The position numbers and the translations under genes are program-made. Of a stretch of 64,000 nt of DNA, positions 18,695-27,220 are shown piece after piece. How positions within the stretch are numbered: position 1 is the stretch's first letter; every line of letters begins with the position of its first letter. Origin of the DNA: Streptacidiphilus sp. P02-A3a. Lineage in GTDB: Bacteria > Actinomycetota > Actinomycetes > Streptomycetales > Streptomycetaceae. Location: assembly GCF_014084105.1 (NCBI RefSeq), contig NZ_CP048289.1, forward strand, positions 5,713,922-5,777,921, in the 5' to 3' direction. The notes under the pieces are model-generated. The model was not told the DNA's origin and did not search any database. It was given only the letters and a program-made list of their open reading frames with translations.

Positions 18695-18749
18695 CCTGCG
18701 GACCTCTCTTCTTCTCTTGAACGACGTGCGGCGTACTCAGTGCCGGGCG

Positions 18750-18774
18750 CCGGGCCGCCGCGACGGCAGCCCGG
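18750..18774 (-). terminator. Hairpin between binding-protein and permease genes
   Basis: A 10-bp stem with one mismatch (CCGGGCCGCC at 18750-18759 facing GGCAGCCCGG at 18765-18774, 5-base loop) lies just after the binding-protein stop. It may act as a partial terminator or an mRNA-stabilising end that favours binding-protein expression. Confidence 0.5.
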
Positions 18775-18785
18775 GCGCGCGACCG

Positions 18786-20480
18786 CTACTTCGGCTGGAG
18801 GTGCATCAGCACCTGGCCCCAGTCGGGGTACTGCCAGACCGAGGGCACGGCGTAGTCGTTCTGCTGGGTCACGAAGCCGGTGAAGTTCTTGGTGTCGTAC
18901 TGGTACCAGGCGGCGGCCTCGGTCACCGGGATGATCGGCACCTGGTTGAGCATGACCGTCTCCAGCTGGCCGACGATCGCCTTCTGGGTGGTCTGGTCGG
19001 CGGTGGCGGCGTACTGGTTGAACAGCGCGTCGACGGCCGGGTCCTTGAAGCGCTCGAAGTTGGTGGCGGCGGGCTGCCCGATCGGCGCGCTGTTGCTGGA
19101 GTACAGCCACTGGCGCAGCTCGTAGTAGGGGGCCGGGCCGCCGGTCTCGCTGTAGTAGGCGAGCTGGAACTGCCCGTTGAACAGCTTGGTGGTGAAGTCG
19201 TTCTGCGACAGGTTGTCGACGTTCAGCTCGATGCCGGCCGCCTTCATGCCCTGCGCGACGGTCTGCAGCGAGGCGACCCAGTCGCTGTAGCCACCGTTGT
19301 TGATGATGGTGAAGCTGAGCTTCTTGCCGTTCAGCGAGTAGATGCCGTCGGAGCCCTTGACCGCGCCGAGGCCCTGCAGGATCTGGTCGGCCTTCTGCGG
19401 GTCGTAGGTGTAGCTGTCGGCCGCCTGCGCGGTCGGGTTCACCCACTGCGGGTAGGTCTGGGTGACGACGCCGAGCTGGCTGCCGGGGGGCTCCTGGCCG
19501 CCCTCACCGATGGACGAGGCCGACTGCCGGTCGGTCGCGTAGGCCAGCGCCTGGCGCACCTTGACGTTGCTGAGCAGCGGGTCGGTCATGTTCGGGAACA
19601 TCGAGACCTGGGTGATCGGCGGCTCCCACGAGTGGTAGTTGGAGCTCTTGTCCAGGTAGTACTTCTGGATGTTCGGGATGAACTGCGCGCCCCACTGCGC
19701 CTGGCCGGTGGCCAGGTAGTTGTTGGCGGCGTCGTTGGAGGTGAAGGCCGGGTAGTCGACGGTCTTCACCTTCGGCAGGCCGGGCTGGTAGTACGACGTG
19801 TTCGGCTTGAAGGTGATGTTCTGCGGGGTGCAGGGCTTGACCACGTACATGCCGGTGCCGACCGGGTTGCTGTCGGTGTAGCCGACCGGGTCCTTGATCG
19901 AGGACCAGATGTGCTGCGGGATGATCGGGACCTGGTCCGCGATGTAGTAGAAGTACGGGGTCGCGGCCGTCTTGAAGTTGAAGACGATCTGGTTCGCGTC
20001 GGTGGTCGACTGGGTGACCGAGGACAGCACCGACCAGACCGAGTTGAGGTCGAGCGCCGGGAACTTCTTCAGCTCGTTGAAGGTGAACAGGACGTCGGCG
20101 GGGGTCATCGCGGTGCCGTCGTTCCACTTCACCCCCTGGCGGACGGTGAAGGAGAGGGTCTTGTTGCCGTTGCTCCACGCGTAGTCGGTGGCCAGCCACG
20201 GGGTGGTCTTGTCGTCCTGGAGCGCGTTGACGAACATCAGCGGCTCGTACACGTTGCCCATCGACAGGAAGCTGACGCCGCTGTTGAAGGGGTTGAAACT
20301 ACAGTTCCACAGCCCGCCGCTCTCGTTCGACACGGTGAGCACGGCGTTGGGGTTGCCCGCCCCGCCCTTGCCGCCGCTGCTGCTGCTGGAGCCCCCGCAG
20401 GCGCTCACCAGCAGCATCGAAGCGGCGACCGCGGCAGCGCCGAGGACCTTGCCGCTTCTCTTCAAGACGGTTGTTTGCAT
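18786..20480 (-). CDS. Family-5 extracellular solute-binding lipoprotein
   Basis: This 564-residue substrate-binding protein belongs to the SBP_bac_5 family, the binding component of the transporter encoded downstream. The N terminus has a basic start, a hydrophobic stretch and a lipobox LVSAC with Cys28 as the lipidation site, then a Gly/Ser linker. The family signature region LSFTVRQGVKWNDGTAMTPADVLFTFNEL is clear, and the C-terminal half continues the two-lobe fold. Family-5 proteins bind peptides, nickel, or oligosaccharides such as cellobiose and chitooligosaccharides. The GH4 and sugar-kinase genes in the same operon argue for an oligosaccharide here. The start follows GGAGAGG. Confidence 0.92.
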   Translation of the reverse strand: MQTTVLKRSGKVLGAAAVAASMLLVSACGGSSSSSGGKGGAGNPNAVLTVSNESGGLWNCSFNPFNSGVSFLSMGNVYEPLMFVNALQDDKTTPWLATDYAWSNGNKTLSFTVRQGVKWNDGTAMTPADVLFTFNELKKFPALDLNSVWSVLSSVTQSTTDANQIVFNFKTAATPYFYYIADQVPIIPQHIWSSIKDPVGYTDSNPVGTGMYVVKPCTPQNITFKPNTSYYQPGLPKVKTVDYPAFTSNDAANNYLATGQAQWGAQFIPNIQKYYLDKSSNYHSWEPPITQVSMFPNMTDPLLSNVKVRQALAYATDRQSASSIGEGGQEPPGSQLGVVTQTYPQWVNPTAQAADSYTYDPQKADQILQGLGAVKGSDGIYSLNGKKLSFTIINNGGYSDWVASLQTVAQGMKAAGIELNVDNLSQNDFTTKLFNGQFQLAYYSETGGPAPYYELRQWLYSSNSAPIGQPAATNFERFKDPAVDALFNQYAATADQTTQKAIVGQLETVMLNQVPIIPVTEAAAWYQYDTKNFTGFVTQQNDYAVPSVWQYPDWGQVLMHLQPK

Positions 20481-20521
20481 AGTGGTCTTACCTCTCCCTG
20501 GAGTGCACGCGCCTATAGATA

Positions 20522-20536
20522 GTTAAGTTTCCTAAC
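20522..20536. promoter_or_regulatory. Operator-like palindrome GTTAAGTTTCCTAAC
   Basis: This is a 15-bp interrupted palindrome (GTTAaG-TTT-CcTAAC, one mismatch per arm) 42 bp before the start of the binding-protein gene, in an unusually A+T-rich patch with ATAG and TATC elements. Its form is like sites bound by ROK/NagC-type repressors. It does not match the DasR dre consensus. No regulator gene lies beside the operon. Confidence 0.45.
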
Positions 20537-20754
20537 GATTGGTGAGGCATAGACTCACCTGAAATCCGCAGCCAGTCAAGAGCTCGGGCGGGGAGATTCT
20601 GCTTCTGTATCGGAACGTGACCGAGCTGAGGGTTTGCCGCCGCCGGGGTCGGATCGAGGGCGCGGCCGGAACCGGAGGGGGCGGCGACTGGCGCCACGGA
20701 CGAACCGCTATGGTTTCCTCCAACCATCGCCGGGCGGCAGCCGCGGGCACGGAA

Positions 20755-20796
20755 ACGGCCCGGTCGCCTGCCGGGGAGGGCAGGCGACCGGGCCGT
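20755..20796 (-). terminator. Terminator of the 844-residue glycosidase gene
   Basis: A perfect 18-bp inverted repeat (20755-20772 with 20779-20796) encloses a GGGGAG loop, 13 bp beyond the stop at 20810. It is one of the strongest hairpins in the window. Confidence 0.85.
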
Positions 20797-20809
20797 CAGC
20801 GGGGGCTGG

Positions 20810-23344
20810 TCAGGGAGCGTAGACCTGGAACTCGGAGATCTGGGCCGCCGGCCACGCGCTGTTGTCGGCGACCGACAGCCGCAGGTAGCGGTAGTCGGTG
20901 CCGGCCGGGAGCGCGATGGTGACCGTGTCGGCGCTGTTGACCGCGTCGAAGACGTAGTCCTGGGCGGGCACCACGCCGGTGAACGCGGTGCCGTCGGTGC
21001 TGCCGAGGACCTGGATGTTCTGGGTACGCTGCCCCCAGGCCGGGTTCGTCGGGAGCTTGAGCACCACCTTGCCCAGGGCCTGGGCCGAGCCCAGGTCCAC
21101 CGTCAGGGTCTGCGGGAAGGCCGCGCCGTCGTCGCTCTCCCAGTAGGTGTCGGTGTTGTCGTCGGCGGCGTTGGCCGCCGGGAAGCCCGCCAGCGCGCTG
21201 CTCGCGGTCATCGGCTGGGCCTCGGCCAGGTTGCCGTCCGAGGCGATGCCGTGGCCGCTGAGCCGCACCAGGTAGCGTCCGGCCGGGGTGCCGTCGGAGA
21301 CGGTCAGCAGGCCGGTGACGTCACCGGCCTGGGAGGGCGTGAACCGCACGGTCGCGGTGCAGGAGGCGCCGGGGGCGAGCCACGCCGGGCAGTCGTCGGA
21401 CTCGCCGAAGGTACCGGTCGCGGTGACCGAGGCGAGGTGCTGCGGGCGGGTGGACGGGTTGCTGACGGTGACCGTCCGCGCCGCGCTCGCGGTCCCGGCC
21501 AGGGTCGGCGTGAAGGCCAGCGCGGACGGGGTCAGGGTCAGCGGCCCCGGGGCCGGGAAGCCGCAGGCGCTGCTGCTCCAGCCGTGGTTGCCGGTACCGG
21601 TGATGCTGAAGCCCGAGGAGCAGTCGTAGACCCCGGCCGCGCCCAGTCCCGCGGCGGTGACATCGGTGAAGGTGGCCGAGCCCGGCGACTGGAGCTGCAC
21701 CGCGAAGGTGCCGCTGCCGAGGATGCCCACCCGGTCCAGGGCGACGCCGCTGATGCTCATCCCCGGGTTGCTGATGAACTGCACGCCCTCGTAGGAGTTG
21801 TCCAGCAGCAGCGTGTCGCTGACGTCGATCTTCCCGGTCATCGACTCGTCCGAGGCCCAGAACCAGAGCGCGCCGACGCCGAACTGCCAGTTCGGGTCGA
21901 GTACGCCGGTGCGCAGCGCCACGTCGCCGGTGACCGTGGTGGTGCCGGACAGCGGCACCGAACCGAAGCGGTTGGCGACGTGGATGCCGCCGCCCTGGGT
22001 GACGGTGTCGGTGACCAGGTCGTCACTGACGGTGTTGTCGTGGCCGCCGTAGACGGCGATGTCGTTGGCCAGCACCGGGACCTCCACCGTGTCCCGGGTG
22101 AAGGTGTTGTCGTGGTCGGCGTTCTGGTCGGACCACATGGCCAGGCCGTCGTCACCGGTGTTGCGGACCAGGGTGTCGCTGACGGTGACGTGGCTGATGC
22201 CGTCGTGCAGGTTGATGCCGTCGGCGGTGGTGTCCTGGATCCTGCTGTCGGTGATGGTCAGGCCGTCGAAGGGGCCGTCGAACCACATGCCGACCTTGGT
22301 GTGCTGGATCCACAGGTCGTTGATGGTGGAGCCGCCGCCCATGGCCCCGCCGACACCGTTGACCTGCGCACTGTCGTCGCGGTCGGTGGTCTGCCCGAAG
22401 ATCGCGAAGTCGGCCAGGTGGACCGCGCTGCTCGGGTCGGGCGCGTAGTTGCCGTAGACGCCGACACCCAGCCCGGTGAGCACGCTGTACCAGGGCCCGG
22501 CACCGTCCATGGTGACCTTGTCCACGATCAGGTGGCCGGTCACCGCGTACGTGCCCGGCGGCAGCCACACGCCCTTGCCGCTGGCCTCGGCCGCGTCGAT
22601 GGCGCTCTGGATGGCGGCGGTGGCGTCCGCCTTGCCGGTCGGGTCGGCCCCGTAGGCGGGGTCGGTGACGCTGATGAACCCCGCCGGTTCGGCCTTCGGC
22701 GGGGCGACCTGCTCGAAGTCCGCGAGGTTGACCGTGGTCGGCACGACCGGGTCCGGCGCGCCCAGCTCGACCCGGACCCTGGTCCCGGCGGGCAGGGTGC
22801 GGCCGAGCAGCACCCTGGAGTCGTCGAAGTAGTGGTGCTCGGTGCCGTCGGCGGGGTTGTTGGTGAACGGGTAGGAGCCGTAGAAGTCGTCGTAGCGGGA
22901 GGTGGTGGCCAGCCCGGCGATCCGGCTGCCGCCCACGTACACGCCCAGGCTGCCGTCCTGGCCCTGACCGTCGGCGGAGTCGGGGATGCTGTAGCGGACG
23001 TCGACCGAGTTCGCCGCGCGGCTGAGGGTGAACTCGACGTACTGGCCCTGGTGGTCGAGCGTCACCGCGGTTCTGCCGACGGCCTCGGCGGCGACGGTGG
23101 TGAAGGTCCGGTCCGGGCCGATCCGGGTGCCGTTGCTGCGGGCGTCGGCGGCCAGGTACTCGGTGAAGGGCAGCGACGCGCCGACCCCGGGCACCGGCGA
23201 GACCGCCGAGTCGGCCGACACGGCGGCGGGAGCGGCGGCGGGTGCGGACGTCGCGCTCGCGGGCGGGGACGCGAGCGCGAGCCCGGTGGCGGCCAGCGCC
23301 GCCGAGGCGAGCGCGGCCAGCGTCCGCCGCAGGGATGGGGACAT
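20810..23344 (-). CDS. Secreted beta-helix glycosidase, GH87-like, with discoidin domain
   Basis: This 844-residue exported protein begins with an RR-containing signal peptide (about 1-31). Its first domain, about 58-215, resembles a carbohydrate-binding beta-sandwich (YVEFTLSRAANSVDVRYSIPD). From about 225 to 590 there is a right-handed parallel beta-helix opening with YGADPTGKADATAAIQSAID. It contains DTTADGINLHDG (Asp near 379) and RNTGDDGLAMWS (Asp pair near 400), a pattern like GH87 alpha-1,3-glucanases and mycodextranases. An ASH-like beta-sandwich (about 600-695) and a terminal F5/8-type C (discoidin) domain follow. It probably cleaves an alpha-glucan such as fungal alpha-1,3-glucan. 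Pectate-lyase-like activity is the alternative. ATG 23344 follows GAGAGGT. Confidence 0.8.
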   Translation of the reverse strand: MSPSLRRTLAALASAALAATGLALASPPASATSAPAAAPAAVSADSAVSPVPGVGASLPFTEYLAADARSNGTRIGPDRTFTTVAAEAVGRTAVTLDHQGQYVEFTLSRAANSVDVRYSIPDSADGQGQDGSLGVYVGGSRIAGLATTSRYDDFYGSYPFTNNPADGTEHHYFDDSRVLLGRTLPAGTRVRVELGAPDPVVPTTVNLADFEQVAPPKAEPAGFISVTDPAYGADPTGKADATAAIQSAIDAAEASGKGVWLPPGTYAVTGHLIVDKVTMDGAGPWYSVLTGLGVGVYGNYAPDPSSAVHLADFAIFGQTTDRDDSAQVNGVGGAMGGGSTINDLWIQHTKVGMWFDGPFDGLTITDSRIQDTTADGINLHDGISHVTVSDTLVRNTGDDGLAMWSDQNADHDNTFTRDTVEVPVLANDIAVYGGHDNTVSDDLVTDTVTQGGGIHVANRFGSVPLSGTTTVTGDVALRTGVLDPNWQFGVGALWFWASDESMTGKIDVSDTLLLDNSYEGVQFISNPGMSISGVALDRVGILGSGTFAVQLQSPGSATFTDVTAAGLGAAGVYDCSSGFSITGTGNHGWSSSACGFPAPGPLTLTPSALAFTPTLAGTASAARTVTVSNPSTRPQHLASVTATGTFGESDDCPAWLAPGASCTATVRFTPSQAGDVTGLLTVSDGTPAGRYLVRLSGHGIASDGNLAEAQPMTASSALAGFPAANAADDNTDTYWESDDGAAFPQTLTVDLGSAQALGKVVLKLPTNPAWGQRTQNIQVLGSTDGTAFTGVVPAQDYVFDAVNSADTVTIALPAGTDYRYLRLSVADNSAWPAAQISEFQVYAP

Positions 23345-23380
23345 GGTGGGACCTCTCTGGGGGTGTCCGGGTGGGGGAAG

Positions 23381-23419
23381 CGGCCCGGCCGCCCGCCGGG
23401 AGGGCGGGCGGCCGGGCTG
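23381..23419 (-). terminator. Terminator of the 1225-residue glycosidase gene
   Basis: A 17-bp stem with one mismatch (23381-23397 with 23403-23419) and a 5-base GGGAG loop lies 14 bp past the stop at 23434. It also sits close before the start of the next glycosidase gene. Confidence 0.8.
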
Positions 23420-23433
23420 TCAGCGGGAGTGGG

Positions 23434-24960
23434 TCAGGAGAAGATCTCGAACTCGGAGAGCTGTCCGGCGGGCCAGCCGGTGTTGCCGGTGAAGTTCAAC
23501 CGCAGGTAGCGGTCGCTGGTGCCACTGGGCAGGTTGACCGAGACCGTGTTGCCGGTCGCCGGGTTGAAGGTGTAGCCGGCCGAGGCCACCAGAGTGGTCC
23601 AGGTGCTGCCGTCGGTCGAGCCCTGCACCGACAGCGTCTCGGTCCGGGTGGACCACGCCGTGGCCGGCGGCAGGTCCAGGGTGATCGAGCCCAGGGTCTG
23701 GGTCGAGCCGAGGTCCGCCTGGAGCCACTGCGGGAACGCGTTGTCGGTGCTCTCCCAGTAGCTGCTGGTGTTGCCGTCGTTGGCGTTCGACGGAAGGTAG
23801 CCCTGGGTGGAGCCGCTGGCGGTCAGGGTCGCGCCCAGCGCCAGGTTGACGCTGCCCGCCGCCGCTCCGGTGCCGGACAGGCCCACGGTCAGCGGGCTGG
23901 CCGGGTCGTTGGACGCCACCGTCAGACTGCCGGTGCGGTTGCCGGTCGCGGTCGGGGTGAAGGTGACCGAGACCGTGCAGGAGGCACCCGAGGCCAGCGA
24001 GCTGCCGCAGGTGTTGGTCTGGCTGAAGTCACCGGTGGTCGCGACCTTGCTGATCGCCGCCGCCGCGCTGCCGCCGTTGGTGACGCTCACGGTCTGGGTC
24101 GGACTGGAGCTGCCGACCGTCTGCTGGGCGAAGGTCAGGCCGGAGGTCGACGCCGACAGCGAGGGGGTGGTGCTGCCACCGCCACCGCCGCTGGTGCTGC
24201 CACCGGGGAAGATCTCCAGCTCGGAGAGCTGCGCGGCCGACCACCCGGTGTTGGCGGTGAAGTTCAGCCGCAGGTAGCGGTCGCTGGTCCCGCTGGGCAG
24301 CGAGATGCCGACGGTGTTGCCGGTGGCCGGGTTGAAGGTGTACCCGGCCGAGCCGACCAGCGTGGTCCAGGTGCTGCCGTCGTTCGAGCCCTGCACCGAC
24401 AGCGTCTCGGTGCGGGTCGCCCAGGAGGTGGCCGGCGGCAGGTCGAGCGTCAGCGAGCCGACGGCCTGGGTGGAGCCCAGGTCGGCCTGCAGCCACTGCG
24501 GGAAGCTGCCGTCGGTGCTCTCCCAGTAGGTGCTGGCGTTGCCGTCGTTGGCGTTCGACGGCGGGAAGCCGCCGGTGCTGCTGCTGGCGGTGAAGGCCGC
24601 TCCGGCCGCCAGGTTGGTGGTGGCGGTGACCCCGGTGCCGCTCAGCGTGGCCCCGATCGGGGTGCTGGTGCCGCTGTTGGTGATGGCCAGGGTCGCGTTC
24701 TGGGCACCGCCCGCGCTGGGCGCGAAGGTGACCGCGACGGTGCAGGAGGCACCGGCGGCGAGGGTGCTGCCGCAGGTGTTGGTCTGGGTGTAGGAGGAGT
24801 TGTTGACCGCGATCGAGCCGATGGTGATCGCCGTCGCGCCCGGGTTGGTCAGGGTGACCGTCTGGGCGGGGGTGGACGAGCCCACGGCCTCGTCACCGAA
24901 GGACAGCGCGGTCGGCGACAGGGTCGGCGGGGTGATCACGTTGGTCCCGCCGGTGCTGCC
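23434..24960 (-). repeat. Internal duplication of an ASH plus F5/8 type C cassette
   Basis: Two consecutive blocks (about 24960-24205 and 24165-23434) encode the same domain pair. Near-identical protein stretches occur in both copies, for example SNANDGN, FPQWLQADLGSTQ, TRTETLSVQGS and YTFNPATGNTV. The two copies are still obviously alike at DNA level, so the duplication looks recent. Confidence 0.75.
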
Positions 24961-27111
24961 GACCAGTTGCAGCACGGTCGGGTTGCCGGGCTGGTTGGTG
25001 GGGATGGTCAGGGTGCCGGTGGTGATCCCGGACGCCGGGGCGGTGAAGCTGACGTCGACCTGGCACCAGTTCCCGCTGTCGGTCGGCGTGGTGGCGTCCA
25101 GGCTGGTCCCGCAGGGCTGGGACGGGTCGTTGGTCACGGTGAAGCCGCTGCTCGCGGAGATCGTGCCCAGCGTCGCCGCGGCGCTGCCGGAGTTCATGAT
25201 GGTGACCTTCTGGGCCGGGGTGGCGGTGCCCACCGCGGCCTGCTCGAAGGTGGTGGTGGACGGGTAGGCGATCAGCGGCCAGGTGGCCGGCATCCCGCAG
25301 GCGGTGGTGGACCAGCCGGAGTTGCCGCTGCCCTGAGTGATCGTCAGACCCGAGCCGCAGTCCATGACTCCGGCGACGCCGACGTTGCTGCCGACCAGTC
25401 CGGAGATGCTGACCGAGCCGGGGGCCTGGTCCTGTAGCACGTAGGTGCCGACGCCGTTGACGGTGTTGTTGGTCAGGTTGACGTTGGTGATGGTGTTGCC
25501 GGAGCTGCCCTGGGTGTTGACCCCGGCGCCGACCGGCGGGGCGGAGTTCTGGAACTGGAACGCCTCATAGGGGCTGTCGTCGATCTCGTTGTTCGAGATG
25601 TTGACGGTGCCGTCCTGCGACTCGTTCTGCGGCCAGAACCAGATGGCGCCGACACCGTAGTCCCAGCCCGGGTCGAACTGCCCGGTGCGGACCAGCTTGT
25701 TGCCGGTGATGGTGGTGGTACCGGCGAGCGGGGTGGGGCTGTAGCGGTTGCCGATGTTGATGCCGCCGCCACGGGTGACCGTGTCCTGGAGCAGGTTGTT
25801 GGTCACCGTGTTGTCGGTGCCGCCGTAGAGGCCGATGTTGTTGGCCACTCCGGGCGAGTCCACCGTGTTCTGGGTGAAGGTGTCGTTGGCGTCGGCGGTG
25901 TTCTGCGACCAGATCGCCAGACCGTCGTCCTGGGTGTTGCGCAGGAAGCTGTTGGAGACCGTGGAGTCGGTCACCCCGCCGTCGAAGTTGATGCCGTCGG
26001 CGGTGGTGTCCTGGATCCGCATGTTCGTCAGCGTCAGGTTGGTGGAGGGACCGACGATCCAGGCGCCGACCTTGGTGTTCTGGATCCACATGTTGGAGAA
26101 GCTCGAATTGCTGAACCCTCCGTTGATCCCGTTCACCTCGCCGTCGCCGTCGTTGCGGACGTTGACGTTGCCGTACTCCGACAGGTTGGAGATGTTGACG
26201 TTGGTGCTGGGGTTGCCGATCTGCCCGGCGAACTCGACGTTCGCGCCGGTCATCTCGGTGTACCACTCGCCCGCGCCCTCGATCGTCACCTTGTTGACGA
26301 ACAGCTGCTGGCTGATCTGGTAGACGCCGGCCGGGATGTAGACCGTCTGCCCGCTGGACTCACCCGCGTTGATGGCGTTCTGCAGCGCCGTGGTGACGTC
26401 GGTGACGCCGGTGTTGTCGACGTTGTAGGGCGCCTGGGTGACGTTGATCGATCCGGCCGGCTGCGCGATCGGGGCGGCGACCTGCTCGAAGTCGGCCGTG
26501 TTGATCACGTACCAGGGGGAGGTGTCGGCCGCGTCGACCTGGAGCGTGACCTTGGTGCCGGCCGGCAGCGTGCTGCTGAACATGGCCCGGACGTCGTTGT
26601 AGAAGTCGTGTCCGGTGCTCACCCCCAGCGCGCCGATGGTGGGCGTGTTGGTCTCGGTGGCCTGGGTGCCGTACTCCCAGCTGTACTGCGAGGTCAGCGA
26701 CAGCGCCTGGTTGTAGGTGCCGTTGACGTACAGGCTGAGCGGCGCGGTGATGCCGCCACCGCTGACCGAGTCGGGTATCGAGTAGTGGAAGTCCACCGCG
26801 TTGGCGGGCGCGGTGAGCGTGAAGGTCACGTACTTGCCCTGGCCGATCAGCTGCACGGCCTGGCGGCCGGTCGCCTCCGACGCCAGGGTGCCGACGGTGT
26901 AGTCGGGGGCCAGCACCGTACCGTTGGTGGCCGCGTCCTGGGCCAGGTACTCGGTGAAGGGGACGGTGGCCCCCGGGGTGGTCGCCGCCGCGGCCGAGGT
27001 GGCCGGGAGGGCGAGCAGCGGGGCCGCGGCCATGAGGGCGGCGGCGGTGATGCCCGCCGCCGCTCGTCTGAATCGGGAGGCGGCTCCGGAGCGGGAGCGT
27101 GGGAGGAACAC
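23434..27111 (-). CDS. Large secreted GH87-like glycosidase with duplicated ASH-discoidin cassette
   Basis: This 1225-residue paralogue of the downstream glycosidase follows the same plan. It has an Arg-rich signal peptide (FRRAAAGITAAALMAAAP) and an N-terminal beta-sandwich (YVTFTLTAPANAVDFHYSIPD). The beta-helix has DTTADGINFDGG (near residue 371) and RNTQDDGLAIWS (near 394). The second motif has Gln where the other protein has Gly. After about residue 615 come two ASH-like domains, an F5/8-type C domain, a Gly-Ser linker, a third ASH-like domain and a second F5/8-type C domain. These likely tether the enzyme to insoluble polysaccharide. I start at the GTG at 27111 behind GAGGAG; the frame also extends 28 codons upstream without a better site. 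Confidence 0.8.
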   Translation of the reverse strand: MFLPRSRSGAASRFRRAAAGITAAALMAAAPLLALPATSAAAATTPGATVPFTEYLAQDAATNGTVLAPDYTVGTLASEATGRQAVQLIGQGKYVTFTLTAPANAVDFHYSIPDSVSGGGITAPLSLYVNGTYNQALSLTSQYSWEYGTQATETNTPTIGALGVSTGHDFYNDVRAMFSSTLPAGTKVTLQVDAADTSPWYVINTADFEQVAAPIAQPAGSINVTQAPYNVDNTGVTDVTTALQNAINAGESSGQTVYIPAGVYQISQQLFVNKVTIEGAGEWYTEMTGANVEFAGQIGNPSTNVNISNLSEYGNVNVRNDGDGEVNGINGGFSNSSFSNMWIQNTKVGAWIVGPSTNLTLTNMRIQDTTADGINFDGGVTDSTVSNSFLRNTQDDGLAIWSQNTADANDTFTQNTVDSPGVANNIGLYGGTDNTVTNNLLQDTVTRGGGINIGNRYSPTPLAGTTTITGNKLVRTGQFDPGWDYGVGAIWFWPQNESQDGTVNISNNEIDDSPYEAFQFQNSAPPVGAGVNTQGSSGNTITNVNLTNNTVNGVGTYVLQDQAPGSVSISGLVGSNVGVAGVMDCGSGLTITQGSGNSGWSTTACGMPATWPLIAYPSTTTFEQAAVGTATPAQKVTIMNSGSAAATLGTISASSGFTVTNDPSQPCGTSLDATTPTDSGNWCQVDVSFTAPASGITTGTLTIPTNQPGNPTVLQLVGSTGGTNVITPPTLSPTALSFGDEAVGSSTPAQTVTLTNPGATAITIGSIAVNNSSYTQTNTCGSTLAAGASCTVAVTFAPSAGGAQNATLAITNSGTSTPIGATLSGTGVTATTNLAAGAAFTASSSTGGFPPSNANDGNASTYWESTDGSFPQWLQADLGSTQAVGSLTLDLPPATSWATRTETLSVQGSNDGSTWTTLVGSAGYTFNPATGNTVGISLPSGTSDRYLRLNFTANTGWSAAQLSELEIFPGGSTSGGGGGSTTPSLSASTSGLTFAQQTVGSSSPTQTVSVTNGGSAAAAISKVATTGDFSQTNTCGSSLASGASCTVSVTFTPTATGNRTGSLTVASNDPASPLTVGLSGTGAAAGSVNLALGATLTASGSTQGYLPSNANDGNTSSYWESTDNAFPQWLQADLGSTQTLGSITLDLPPATAWSTRTETLSVQGSTDGSTWTTLVASAGYTFNPATGNTVSVNLPSGTSDRYLRLNFTGNTGWPAGQLSEFEIFS

Positions 27112-27149
27112 GTGGTACTCCTCTGAGGCGGGTGGTGCCCGGTGGGAAA

Positions 27150-27199
27150 GGCCGTGCCGTCCCTCGCGGAACCCTCGGTCCGTGAGGGAGGGCACGGCC
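27150..27199 (-). terminator. Terminator after the GH13 gene
   Basis: Two 20-base arms (27150-27169 and 27180-27199) pair with one mismatch and a 10-base loop, 21 bp past the stop of the alpha-glucosidase gene. It separates the transporter/alpha-glucosidase operon from the secreted glycosidases. Confidence 0.75.
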
Positions 27200-27220
27200 A
27201 GCGGCGTGGCTGCGGGACTG

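Larger units (their letters stand above)
20481..20809 (-). promoter_or_regulatory. Promoter region of the GH4 sugar operon
   Basis: This 329-bp stretch has no gene. It holds the promoter side of the transporter operon near 20481-20560, with ribosome binding site GGAGAGG and an operator-like palindrome at 20522-20536. The left-reading terminator of the next gene cluster lies at 20755-20796. Between about 20580 and 20740 I see nothing recognisable. Confidence 0.5.

Noticed and set aside
21251..23509. 752-codon plus-strand frame over the GH87-like gene
   Set aside because: Gly/Val/Arg/Asp-biased composition with no recognisable motif; the minus strand carries a coherent secreted enzyme.
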